Shown here one piece after another: positions 1 through 5,947 of a stretch of 6,483 nt of DNA. The stretch is from an uncultured Faecalibacterium sp. (GTDB lineage: Bacteria; Bacillota; Clostridia; Oscillospirales; Ruminococcaceae): assembly GCA_934526125.1 (NCBI GenBank), contig CAKSZU010000095.1:1-6483 (forward strand), in the 5' to 3' direction. Each line of letters starts with the position of its first letter. The first letter of the stretch is position 1. A program made the position numbers and the translations under genes. The notes under the pieces were generated by a model. It worked only from the letters and a program-made list of their open reading frames with translations, was not told the origin of the DNA and did not search any database.

Positions 1-381
1 GCCTACCCCATGGACCCCGAGATGACCATGGAGATCAAGGGCCGCAACCTGGTGGACGGCCTGCCCAAGAACATCGTGGTCCACTCGGAGGATGTGCGCG
101 AGGCCCTGCTGGAGTGCCTGGTCAAGATCACCACCGCCATCAAGGAGACGCTGGAGCGCACTCCGCCGGAGCTGAGCGCCGATATCATCGACCACGGCAT
201 CACCCTGACCGGCGGCGGTGCCCTGCTGCGGGGCCTGGATCAGCTGATCCAGAGCGAGACCGGCATCGACGTCCATGTGGCGGAGGACCCGCTGGACTGC
301 GTGGCCAAGGGCGCCGGTGCGGTGCTGGATCATGTGGATGTCCTGCACGACGTGCTGGACACCGACGGAGCTCATATGTAA
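1..381 (+). CDS. mreB: MreB, rod-shape-determining actin-like protein (C-terminal part)
   Basis: This is the last 126 codons of MreB, open at the left edge of the window and ending at TAA 379-381. MreB is the bacterial actin homologue: an ATP-binding protein that forms short filaments under the membrane and positions the cell-elongation machinery. The diagnostic stretch is ITLTGGGALLRGLD, encoded at about 199-240. It matches the glycine-rich adenosine/phosphate-binding motif of the second actin subdomain, and is preceded by the helix ALLECLVKITTAIKETLE. The end, CVAKGAGAVLDHVDVL, is the usual MreB C-terminus, followed by a short acidic tail. The paralogue Mbl would look similar, but immediate linkage to mreC and mreD favours MreB. 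The start, promoter and ATP-binding N-terminus lie outside the window. Confidence 0.96.
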   Translation, partial: AYPMDPEMTMEIKGRNLVDGLPKNIVVHSEDVREALLECLVKITTAIKETLERTPPELSADIIDHGITLTGGGALLRGLDQLIQSETGIDVHVAEDPLDCVAKGAGAVLDHVDVLHDVLDTDGAHM

Positions 382-386
382 CAGAG

Positions 387-421
387 GGTGCGGATGGCTC
401 TGGGGCTGTCCGCGCCTTTTT
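387..421 (+). terminator. Intrinsic-terminator-like hairpin between mreB and mreC
   Basis: GGTGCGGA (387-394) pairs with TCCGCGCC (409-416) as eight continuous base pairs including one G-U. The loop is 14 nt, and five T residues (417-421) follow directly. It lies 5 nt after the mreB stop codon and 6 nt before the mreC ribosome binding site GGAGG (428-432). The genes downstream have no visible promoter of their own, so the site probably acts as a partial terminator that lowers mreCD-mrdA expression relative to mreB. The stem and T-run are seen; the partial read-through is inferred. Confidence 0.6.
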
Positions 422-442
422 GCAACCGGAGGAAACGACCCC

Positions 443-1273
443 GTGAAAGATTTTTTTGATACCTGGAAATTCAAGATCCTGGTGGGCATCGCGGTGTTCC
501 TGGTGGGCATCATGGCCTATGCCGGTGCCAACGGACGGCTGACCGCCGCCCCGCAGGAGCTGTTGAGCGTGGCGGTGGCACCGTTCCAGAAGGCGGCCGC
601 CGTGGTCAGCGGCAGTGTGTCCTCCCTGTGGGAGAAGTATGCCAACATCGACAACGTCATGGCCGAGAACGAGACCCTGCGCGAGGAGAACGCCGAGCTG
701 CGCCAGCAGATGGTGGACTACGACCGGGTCAAGGCCGAGAACGAGGCCTACAAGGCGCTGGAGAGCATCCAGAGCCAGCGGCCGGAGATGACCTGCCTGT
801 CGGGCTTCGTCATCGGGCGGGACCCGCTGGATTCCTTCTACGGCTTCACGCTGGACCGGGGCAGCCTGGACGGCGTGGCCGTCAACGATGCCGTCATCAG
901 CGACGAGGGCTACCTCATCGGCATGGTGGTGGAGGCCGGGGCCACCAGCTGCAAGGTGATGACCATCCTGCACCCCAACTTCAACGCCGCCGGTGTGGTG
1001 TCCCGCACCCGGGACAACGGCATCATCACCGGCAGCTCGGACTACGCCGCTGACGGTCTGTGCGTGTTGACCAATCTGGCCCGCAGCACCCTGACGGAAA
1101 AAAGCGACCAGGTCATCACCACCGGTCTGGGCGGGGTGTTCCCCGCGGACCTGCTGGTGGGCGTGGTGCAGGAGCTGGTGCCGGAAGTCAGCGGAAAATC
1201 CACCATCGCGGTGATCAAGCCCGGTGCCGACGTGCGCACCGTGCGCCACGCGTTCATCATTACCGACTTCTGA
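443..1273 (+). CDS. mreC: MreC, rod-shape-determining protein
   Basis: MreC is a bitopic membrane protein whose outer part binds PBP2 and links the cytoplasmic MreB filament to wall synthesis. The start is GTG 443, chosen because GGAGG at 428-432 lies 10 nt upstream and the product begins with the expected short positive N-terminus; the frame is open further upstream but that part overlaps mreB. The protein is 276 aa, a normal length. Residues 12-29 (ILVGIAVFLVGIMAYAGA) form one membrane segment. Residues about 62-107 are a charged coiled coil rich in E, N and L (ENETLREENAELRQQ). The rest is the extracytoplasmic beta domain with typical MreC phrases such as VIGRDPLDSFYGFTLDRGSLDGV and, near the end, GLGGVFPADLLVGVV. 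The stop TGA 1271-1273 is 12 nt before mreD, so the two are co-transcribed. Confidence 0.96.
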   Translation: MKDFFDTWKFKILVGIAVFLVGIMAYAGANGRLTAAPQELLSVAVAPFQKAAAVVSGSVSSLWEKYANIDNVMAENETLREENAELRQQMVDYDRVKAENEAYKALESIQSQRPEMTCLSGFVIGRDPLDSFYGFTLDRGSLDGVAVNDAVISDEGYLIGMVVEAGATSCKVMTILHPNFNAAGVVSRTRDNGIITGSSDYAADGLCVLTNLARSTLTEKSDQVITTGLGGVFPADLLVGVVQELVPEVSGKSTIAVIKPGADVRTVRHAFIITDF

Positions 1274-1285
1274 GGAGGGCACAGG

Positions 1286-1819
1286 ATGGAATCTCGCCAC
1301 AAACGCAGCCGCAGTCAGCTGCTCAAGTGGGTCTGCTACGCCCTTCTGGCCCTGCTGTGCGCCGTGCTGCAGACCACGCCCGGGCTGTTCCAGCTGGACG
1401 CGGCAAAGCCGCTGTACCTGCTGCCGCTGGCGCTGGCCGTGGCCGTCTTTGAGGATGCGTTCTCGGGGGCGGTGTTCGGGGCCGTGCTGGGCCTGCTGTG
1501 GGACTGGCTGGCCGGGCGCACCGTGGGCATGCTGGCGCTGGAGCTGATGCTGCTCTGCTTCGCCGTCTCGGCGGTGGTGCAGCTCTATTTCAAGAATACG
1601 GTGTTCAACTTCACCGTCATCGCCACGGCGGCCGGGCTGGCCGTGCTGACGCTGGACTGGCTGTTCTTCTACTACATGCCCGGTTACAGCGGCGCGGTGC
1701 TGCGGTGTCTGCGGTTCGTGCTGCCCACGGCAGCCCTCACCGTGCCGGTCTGCATCCCTCTGTTCTGGGCGGTGGGCCGGATCCATGAAGAATTCAAGAT
1801 CGACAACGGCGTGGTCTGA
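1286..1819 (+). CDS. mreD: MreD, rod-shape-determining membrane protein
   Basis: MreD is a small integral membrane protein of the elongation complex, encoded after MreC in nearly all rod-shape operons. The start ATG 1286 has a strong ribosome binding site, GAGGAGGG (1272-1279), that overlaps the mreC stop codon. The product is 177 aa, the usual size. A basic N-terminus (ESRHKRSRSQ) is followed by about five or six hydrophobic segments, roughly at residues 14-30, 42-60, 62-75, 80-100, 106-128 and 140-163. The phrase GAVLGLLWDWLAGRTVGM resembles the conserved G-x-x-x-G-L-x-x-D motif of the family. MreD is poorly conserved, so position in the operon carries much of the weight. The next gene starts 24 nt after the stop. 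Confidence 0.92.
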   Translation: MESRHKRSRSQLLKWVCYALLALLCAVLQTTPGLFQLDAAKPLYLLPLALAVAVFEDAFSGAVFGAVLGLLWDWLAGRTVGMLALELMLLCFAVSAVVQLYFKNTVFNFTVIATAAGLAVLTLDWLFFYYMPGYSGAVLRCLRFVLPTAALTVPVCIPLFWAVGRIHEEFKIDNGVV

Positions 1820-1843
1820 CCGCCCCCGCCGGAAGGAGAACGG

Positions 1844-4057
1844 ATGAATCAGGAAGAACGAAAGACCGCTGTCCGGCGGATGCGGGTCCTGATCGGCGCG
1901 GCCGTGGTGCTGATGACGCTCTACGGCATGCGGCTGATCTTTCTGCAGCTGGTCAACGGCGATGACTTCAAGTCCCAGGCCACCAATACCACCGACTACA
2001 AGTTCACGGTGACGGCGGCCCGGGGCGACATCGTGGACAGCAGCGGCAAGCGCATCGCCACCAGCGTCACCGGCTACAACGTGGTGCTGAACAAGCTGCT
2101 GATGGGGGACGAGGACCTGGACGGGATGCTCCAGCGGATCGTGGAACTCCTGCGGGAGAACGGCGAGAGCTGGAACGACAGCCTCCTCATCAGCCAGCCC
2201 GACGCGGCGGGGCACTATACCTTCACCGCCGAGGAGGACAACGCCCGGGACCAGAAGTCCCTTGCCACCATGAAAGACAATCTGGGCCTGCAGCAGTACG
2301 CCACCGCCGACGACGTGATGGAAAAGCTGGTGGAGGATTACGACCTCTCCGGCTTCTCCCTGAGCTGGCAGCGGACGCTGGGCGGCATCCACTACGAGAT
2401 GCAGCAGCAGGCGTTTTCCAACGTGAACAACTTCATCATGGCCGAGAATGTCAGCGAGGCCACCGTGGCCACCATCAAGGAACACAGCCTCTCGCTGCCC
2501 GGCGTGGAGATCGTGGAGACCAGCACCCGCAGCTACGAGCAGGGCACCGTCCTGCCCCATGTGCTGGGCCGTGTGGGTAAGATCACCGCCGAAAAGTGGA
2601 AGGTGACCGACGCGGACGGCAACACCACCTACCCCCTGCGGGACAAGGGCTACAACATGAACGACATCATCGGCATCTCGGGGCTGGAATCGGCCTACGA
2701 GGACGAGCTGCGGGGCAAGGACGGCGTGGAGACCATCACCCGCGACGCGGACGGTGTCATCGTGGACACGGCCCTGACCACCGTGCCGGAGCCGGGCCAT
2801 ACCGTCCAGCTGACGGTGGACAGCACCTTCCAGAAGGCGGTGGACCAGGCGCTGGCCAGCAACATCGAGATGATCAACCGCACCTACAACGTCAACAGCA
2901 CCAAGGCAGCCGCCGGTGCAGCGGTGGTCATCGATGTGAAGAACGGCGCGGTGCTGGCAGCCGCCAACTACCCTACCTTTGACCAGAACCTCTACGCCAC
3001 CCAGTACAGCGAGTACAGCGCAGACCCCAGCCTGCCCCTGTTCAATCGCTCGCTGCAGGGCCTGTACACCCCCGGCTCCACCTTCAAGCCTGCCGTGGCG
3101 GTGGCGGCGCTGGATTCGGGCCTCATCAACCGGTATTCCACCGTGTTCTGCAACGGTGTGTACAATTATTACAGCGACTACCACCCCAAGTGTACCCGCC
3201 ACGGCCACAGCGGCAACATCGACGTGGTCACTGCCATCAAGTGGAGCTGCAACATCTTCTTCTACGACGTGGGCCGCCGCCTGACCAGTGAGGTCTACGA
3301 CGCCTACGCCTACAAGCTGGGCATGGGTGTGCGCACCGGCGTGGAGGTCAGCGAGGCGCTGGGCCACCTGACCAGCAAGACCGACTCCAACTATATCGAG
3401 TCACTGGACGTCCAGGCCGCCATCGGTCAGGGCAACACCGTGGTCAGCCCGGTGCAGCTGGCCACCTACGCGGCCACCATCGCCAACCGGGGCACCCGCT
3501 ACCGCACCCACTTCGTCAAGGCCATCCTGGACTCCAACACCGGCGAGGTGCTGCAGGAGACCCAGCCCGAGGTCATGGACGTCATTGAGGACAGGGGAGA
3601 GACCTTTGATCTGGTGCAGCAGGGCATGATCGGCGTGTCCCAGACCATCCCGGTGCTGGCCAGCTACCCCTATACCATCGCCTGCAAGACCGGCACCCCC
3701 CAGCGCAGCGAGGGGTACTACGTCGGCAGCACCTATAAGCACTACACCAATACCATGATGATCGCCTACGGCCCGGCGGAGGACCCCCAGATCGCCATCG
3801 GCATCGTGGTGGAGTACGGCGGCGGCGGCGCCCGCGCGGGCAACCTGGTGGCGGATATCTTCAACGCCTGGTTCGCCGCCCAGAACGGCACCCTGACCGT
3901 GGAGGACGACACCCCTGCGGATGCGACCGACACCACGGACACCACCGATGCCGCCGGCACCGACGGCCAGACGGACGCGGGCACTGCGGCGGACGGCCAG
4001 ACTCCTGCCGACGGCACCGCACCGACTGCGGACACGGGCACGGACACCGCGGCCTGA
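1844..4057 (+). CDS. mrdA: Penicillin-binding protein 2, class B transpeptidase of the elongasome
   Basis: PBP2 is a DD-transpeptidase that cross-links peptidoglycan during side-wall growth, normally together with the glycosyltransferase RodA, and is bound by MreC. The start ATG 1844 has AAGGAG (1833-1838) upstream. The 737-aa product has one membrane segment at about residues 14-33, a large PBP-dimerisation/pedestal region to about residue 340, and a C-terminal transpeptidase domain. All three penicillin-binding motifs are present: S412-T-F-K415 (acylation serine 412), S468-C-N470 and K615-T-G617-T. Order and spacing are those of an active enzyme. Residues 687-737 form an acidic, Thr/Asp/Gly/Ala-rich, low-complexity tail after the folded domain. 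SpoVD or PBP3 could look similar, but the mreBCD context supports the elongation role. No rodA gene follows. Confidence 0.96.
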   Translation: MNQEERKTAVRRMRVLIGAAVVLMTLYGMRLIFLQLVNGDDFKSQATNTTDYKFTVTAARGDIVDSSGKRIATSVTGYNVVLNKLLMGDEDLDGMLQRIVELLRENGESWNDSLLISQPDAAGHYTFTAEEDNARDQKSLATMKDNLGLQQYATADDVMEKLVEDYDLSGFSLSWQRTLGGIHYEMQQQAFSNVNNFIMAENVSEATVATIKEHSLSLPGVEIVETSTRSYEQGTVLPHVLGRVGKITAEKWKVTDADGNTTYPLRDKGYNMNDIIGISGLESAYEDELRGKDGVETITRDADGVIVDTALTTVPEPGHTVQLTVDSTFQKAVDQALASNIEMINRTYNVNSTKAAAGAAVVIDVKNGAVLAAANYPTFDQNLYATQYSEYSADPSLPLFNRSLQGLYTPGSTFKPAVAVAALDSGLINRYSTVFCNGVYNYYSDYHPKCTRHGHSGNIDVVTAIKWSCNIFFYDVGRRLTSEVYDAYAYKLGMGVRTGVEVSEALGHLTSKTDSNYIESLDVQAAIGQGNTVVSPVQLATYAATIANRGTRYRTHFVKAILDSNTGEVLQETQPEVMDVIEDRGETFDLVQQGMIGVSQTIPVLASYPYTIACKTGTPQRSEGYYVGSTYKHYTNTMMIAYGPAEDPQIAIGIVVEYGGGGARAGNLVADIFNAWFAAQNGTLTVEDDTPADATDTTDTTDAAGTDGQTDAGTAADGQTPADGTAPTADTGTDTAA

Positions 4058-4074
4058 CCGGCCGGGATTGCCTG

Positions 4075-4111
4075 TTTCTGGAAGAAATCGGAGGGTTTCT
4101 CCGAAGAAATC
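4075..4111 (+). repeat. Tandem imperfect palindromes upstream of the mgsA promoter
   Basis: The sequence TTTCT-G-GAAGAAATC at 4075-4089 is nearly repeated as TTTCT-CC-GAAGAAATC at 4096-4111, a spacing of about two helical turns. Each copy is itself an imperfect palindrome (TTTCT...AGAAA). A separate overlapping hairpin can form between TCGGAG (4088-4093) and CTCCGA (4099-4104). That hairpin has no adjacent T-run and would be at best a weak terminator for the mrdA transcript. The tandem arrangement 23 nt before a promoter would fit an operator, but no known regulator is recognised. Confidence 0.4.
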
Positions 4112-4133
4112 ATGGATTTTGTCTAAAAAACGG

Positions 4134-4162
4134 TTGTAAAACCCGGAAAACTGTGATACTAT
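4134..4162 (+). promoter_or_regulatory. Sigma-A type promoter for mgsA
   Basis: The -35 box TTGTAA (4134-4139) and -10 box TACTAT (4157-4162) are 17 bp apart. A TG dinucleotide one base before the -10 (4154-4155) makes it an extended -10 promoter. The stretch is A/T-rich compared with the surrounding genes. Transcription would start near 4168-4169, giving a leader of about 45 nt. That leader contains a small hairpin (TTGC 4179-4182 with GCAA 4195-4198, plus inner pairs) touching the mgsA ribosome binding site. mgsA is therefore probably expressed independently of the mre operon. Confidence 0.75.
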
Positions 4163-4213
4163 GATATACGCAAGAAAGTTGCCTGCGGGCGTAAGCAAAG
4201 GAGAGGTTGACCG

Positions 4214-4618
4214 ATGACGATTGCCCTGATTGCGCATGACTCCAAAAAAGAGCTGATGGTTCAGTTCTGTACGGCGTACTGCCGGATTTTGAGCCAGCAT
4301 AAATTGGTGGCCACCGGTACTACCGGCAAGCTGATCGCCGAGGCCACGGGCCTGCAGGTCCAGCGGTTCCTGGCGGGCATCCAGGGCGGCGACCAGCAGA
4401 TCGCTTCGCGCATCGCCTGCAACGAGGTGGACCTGCTGCTGTTCTTCCGCGACCCCATCAACGCGAAGCCCAGCGAGCCCAACGAGATGACCCTGCTGCG
4501 CCTGTGCGATGTCCACAACATCCCTCTGGCCACCAACATCGCCACCGCCGAGGTCCTGATCCACGGCCTGGAGCGCGGCGACCTCGACTGGCGCGACATC
4601 GTCCACCCCCAGAACTGA
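4214..4618 (+). CDS. mgsA: Methylglyoxal synthase
   Basis: Methylglyoxal synthase converts dihydroxyacetone phosphate to methylglyoxal and phosphate in the cytoplasm, a glycolytic bypass that relieves phosphate limitation. The start ATG 4214 is preceded by AAGGAG (4198-4203). The 134-aa length matches the family. Family motifs in order: ALIAHDSKK (H8, D9), the phosphate-binding [10 protein letters not shown] (residues 32-41), [11 protein letters not shown] with the catalytic aspartate D60, FFRDP (D80), and [23 protein letters not shown] near the C-terminus. Relative to the E. coli enzyme as I recall it, the conserved His and Asp of the PHxPD segment (H98 and D101 there) are Ser87 and Asn90 here (PSEPN). 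D60, the proposed main catalytic base, is intact. The gene has its own promoter and a strong terminator, so it is monocistronic. Confidence 0.95.
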   Translation: MTIALIAHDSKKELMVQFCTAYCRILSQHKLVATGTTGKLIAEATGLQVQRFLAGIQGGDQQIASRIACNEVDLLLFFRDPINAKPSEPNEMTLLRLCDVHNIPLATNIATAEVLIHGLERGDLDWRDIVHPQN

Positions 4619-4640
4619 GACGCCTGCAATTTATAAAAAC

Positions 4641-4677
4641 AAAGCACCTGCAGCCTGACCGCTGCGGGTGCTTTTTT
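4641..4677. terminator. Bidirectional intrinsic terminator between convergent genes
   Basis: AAAGCACCTGCAGC (4641-4654) pairs with GCTGCGGGTGCTTT (4661-4674), a 14-bp stem with one G-T wobble and a 6-nt loop. On the plus strand the Ts run from 4672 to 4677. On the minus strand the hairpin is followed by G and five Ts (complement of 4635-4639). It ends mgsA, 22 nt after its stop codon, and is also the first convincing terminator met by minus-strand transcription from rnhA and the MnmA-like gene. Confidence 0.9.
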
Positions 4678-4710
4678 GTGTCATAATAGCTGTTTTACGC
4701 TGCGGCATGC

Positions 4711-4793
4711 TCTCTCAGTCAAAGCCTGACGGCTTTGCCAGCTCCCCCAAAGGGGGAGCCAACGCATTTCCAAGGGCAGGCCCGTCTGAGAGA
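4711..4793. repeat. Palindromic MITE-like intergenic repeat
   Basis: This 83-bp non-coding element has perfect 8-bp terminal inverted repeats, TCTCTCAG (4711-4718) and CTGAGAGA (4786-4793). Inside are two perfect hairpins: AAAGCC (4721-4726) with GGCTTT (4731-4736), and GCTCCCCC (4741-4748) with GGGGGAGC (4752-4759). A short GGGC/GCCC palindrome follows at 4774-4783. From memory, repeats with these ends and cores occur in many copies between genes in Faecalibacterium and relatives; this single window cannot show copy number. No T-run follows the hairpins, so a terminator role is less likely than a mobile or folded-RNA element. Together with flanking unassigned bases it fills the gap between the terminator and the MnmA-like gene. 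Confidence 0.7.
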
Positions 4794-4814
4794 TTCTGTC
4801 CCGCCCGCTGCTGT

Positions 4815-5342
4815 TCAGGTGGGGTCAGCGGCCAACTCCGCCGCATCCTCGGGGGTAAAATCGCCCAGGGGGAGAATCAGCCGGGCCAGTGTCTCCTGGG
4901 GCAGGGCGGCGAGGGCGGCGCTCTCGTCGGCTTCCTCCGCGGGCAGCAGGGTGCAGAGGCCGTCGGCCCCCGTCTCCACCCGGGCCCGGTGGCCGGTGGC
5001 GATGTACTGGATGCCCAGCCGGTCGGCGGCCGCCAGCAGGGCAGGGAAGCGCAGGTCGGCGTCTGCTGCCTCCTCCTCGGCCAGCTGTCCCGCCAGCTCG
5101 GCGGCGTTCAGGGTGATGCACTCGATGCCCAGGGCTTTCGCGGCCGATTTTCCGGCCGCCACCACGGCATCCCCGGCTTCATCGGCCGAGAGCCGCACCA
5201 CGGCCCCGGCCACTGCAAAGCCCTGCTGCTGCAGGATGCGGACCGCCGCCCGGCAGCCGGTGCCGCCGCACAGCCCCACCAGCACTTTGTCCTGCTGCTC
5301 GTAGGTGTCGAACCCGTTCCCGGGCAGAAAAGTATCCATCAT
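4815..5342 (-). CDS. Degenerate, shortened MnmA-like protein (probable pseudoenzyme)
   Basis: The 175-aa product resembles the N-terminal half of the tRNA 2-thiouridylase MnmA, a PP-loop ATPase of usually about 350-370 aa that thiolates U34 of some tRNAs. Matching blocks in order are [11 protein letters not shown] (residues 19-29, at the PP-loop), [10 protein letters not shown] (64-73), [20 protein letters not shown] (99-118), and [19 protein letters not shown] (153-171). Key residues are lost: the PP-loop SGGVDS is CGGTGC, and the NPCxxCN segment carrying the catalytic cysteine is replaced by an Ala/Asp stretch (residues 92-97). The tRNA-binding central and C-terminal domains are absent. The start ATG 5342 (5339 is also possible) overlaps the rnhA stop as ATGA, with GGAGGGAG (5352-5359) 9 nt upstream. 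The frame is clean and typical in codon use, so it looks maintained. Function unknown; the homology was recognised by eye. Confidence 0.72.
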   Translation of the reverse strand: MMDTFLPGNGFDTYEQQDKVLVGLCGGTGCRAAVRILQQQGFAVAGAVVRLSADEAGDAVVAAGKSAAKALGIECITLNAAELAGQLAEEEAADADLRFPALLAAADRLGIQYIATGHRARVETGADGLCTLLPAEEADESAALAALPQETLARLILPLGDFTPEDAAELAADPT

Positions 5343-5803
5343 CGTCCCTGTCTCCCTCCGTGTGCCTGGCTCTGCGCCACGGCCAGCTGGTCGCAGCGCT
5401 CGTTCTCCGGGTGGCCTGCGTGGCCCTTGACCCAGACGTAGGTGATCTTGTGGCGGGCCTCCTGCTCCAGCGCCTGCTCCCAGAGGTCCGGGTTCAGGGC
5501 GGGGGAGCCGTCGGACTTCTTCCAGCCCCGGCGCTTCCAGCCTTTGGCCCAGCCCTTTTCCAGCCCGTTGATGACATACTGGCTGTCCGAGCACAGCCGC
5601 ACCTCGCACGGTTCCTTGAGCTGGCGCAGCGCCTCGATGAAGGCGGTCAGCTCCATCCGGTTGTTGGTGGTGGAGGCGTCGCCGCCGCTGAGTTCCTTCT
5701 CGTAGACCTTGCCGTTGAAGCGGTACCGCAGCACAGCCCCCCAGCCGCCGGGGCCGGGGTTGCCGCTGCAGGCACCGTCGGTATAAACTTCGACCTGTTT
5801 CAT
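5339..5803 (-). CDS. rnhA: Ribonuclease HI
   Basis: RNase HI degrades the RNA strand of RNA-DNA hybrids, removing R-loops and primer remnants. The start ATG is at 5803-5801, chosen because AGGGAG (complement of 5810-5815) lies 6 nt upstream and the product then begins [20 protein letters not shown], the standard N-terminus; the frame is open further upstream but that part is not family sequence. The 154-aa protein has the full metal-binding set D9, E51, D73 and D138, plus the catalytic histidine H128 in [15 protein letters not shown]. The basic loop [17 protein letters not shown] (residues 83-99) is the hybrid-binding handle of E. coli-type RNase HI. It is the first gene of a two-gene minus-strand operon and is probably translationally coupled to the MnmA-like gene. 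Confidence 0.96.
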   Translation of the reverse strand: MKQVEVYTDGACSGNPGPGGWGAVLRYRFNGKVYEKELSGGDASTTNNRMELTAFIEALRQLKEPCEVRLCSDSQYVINGLEKGWAKGWKRRGWKKSDGSPALNPDLWEQALEQEARHKITYVWVKGHAGHPENERCDQLAVAQSQAHGGRQGR

Positions 5804-5839
5804 GCGTTTCTCCCTGAGCGTGTAGTTTCGGATACCTCT

Positions 5840-5868
5840 ATTTAGGACTGTTTTTCTTCTTCTGTCAA
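5840..5868 (-). promoter_or_regulatory. Possible promoter for rnhA
   Basis: Read on the minus strand, a perfect TTGACA (complement of 5863-5868) is followed after 17 bp by CTAAAT (complement of 5840-5845); TAAATA with an 18-bp spacer is an alternative. The -35 is ideal and the -10 poor. The position, about 37 bp before the rnhA start, and the local A/T-richness support it. It points away from the RNase J promoter, making this a divergent control region. Confidence 0.45.
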
Positions 5869-5912
5869 GAGGCAAAATGCATCAGCGGGCTCCGGGCTGC
5901 CAAAGCTTGGAA

Positions 5913-5941
5913 TTGACAAAACGGGCTTGAGATACTATACT
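5913..5941 (+). promoter_or_regulatory. Strong sigma-A promoter of the RNase J leader
   Basis: TTGACA (5913-5918) and TATACT (5936-5941) are separated by 17 bp, close to the consensus for the housekeeping sigma factor. Transcription should start at about A5948, some 264 nt before the RNase J start codon. Just upstream of the -35 lies the small inverted repeat CCAA-AGC-TTGG (5900-5910), which could be an operator or chance. The shared octamer GATACTAT occurs here (5931-5938) and in the mgsA promoter (4155-4162). Confidence 0.85.
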
Positions 5942-5947
5942 GTTTGT

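Noticed and set aside
275..442. Upstream start for mreC inside mreB
   Set aside because: The frame is open there, but it would overlap the conserved mreB end in another frame and run through the hairpin at 387-421. GTG 443 has a proper ribosome binding site.
200..3367. Very long open frame on the minus strand, antisense to mreC, mreD and mrdA
   Set aside because: The translation is a low-complexity mix of His, Gly, Val, Gln and Arg with no recognisable domain. It mirrors genuine G+C-rich genes whose third-position bias removes antisense stops. A similar antisense frame at 3401-4606 is rejected for the same reason.
4815..5342. Calling the MnmA-like gene a pseudogene
   Set aside because: There is no frameshift or internal stop, and translation signals and codon use look normal, so a maintained shortened protein is the better description.
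4668..5441. Plus-strand open frames over the MnmA-like gene
   Set aside because: They are antisense to a gene with good start signals and family similarity, and they pass through the palindromic repeat and the terminator tail.
5339..5875. Longer RNase HI starting upstream of 5803
   Set aside because: The extra N-terminal residues have no family counterpart, and the AGGGAG site fits only the start at 5803.
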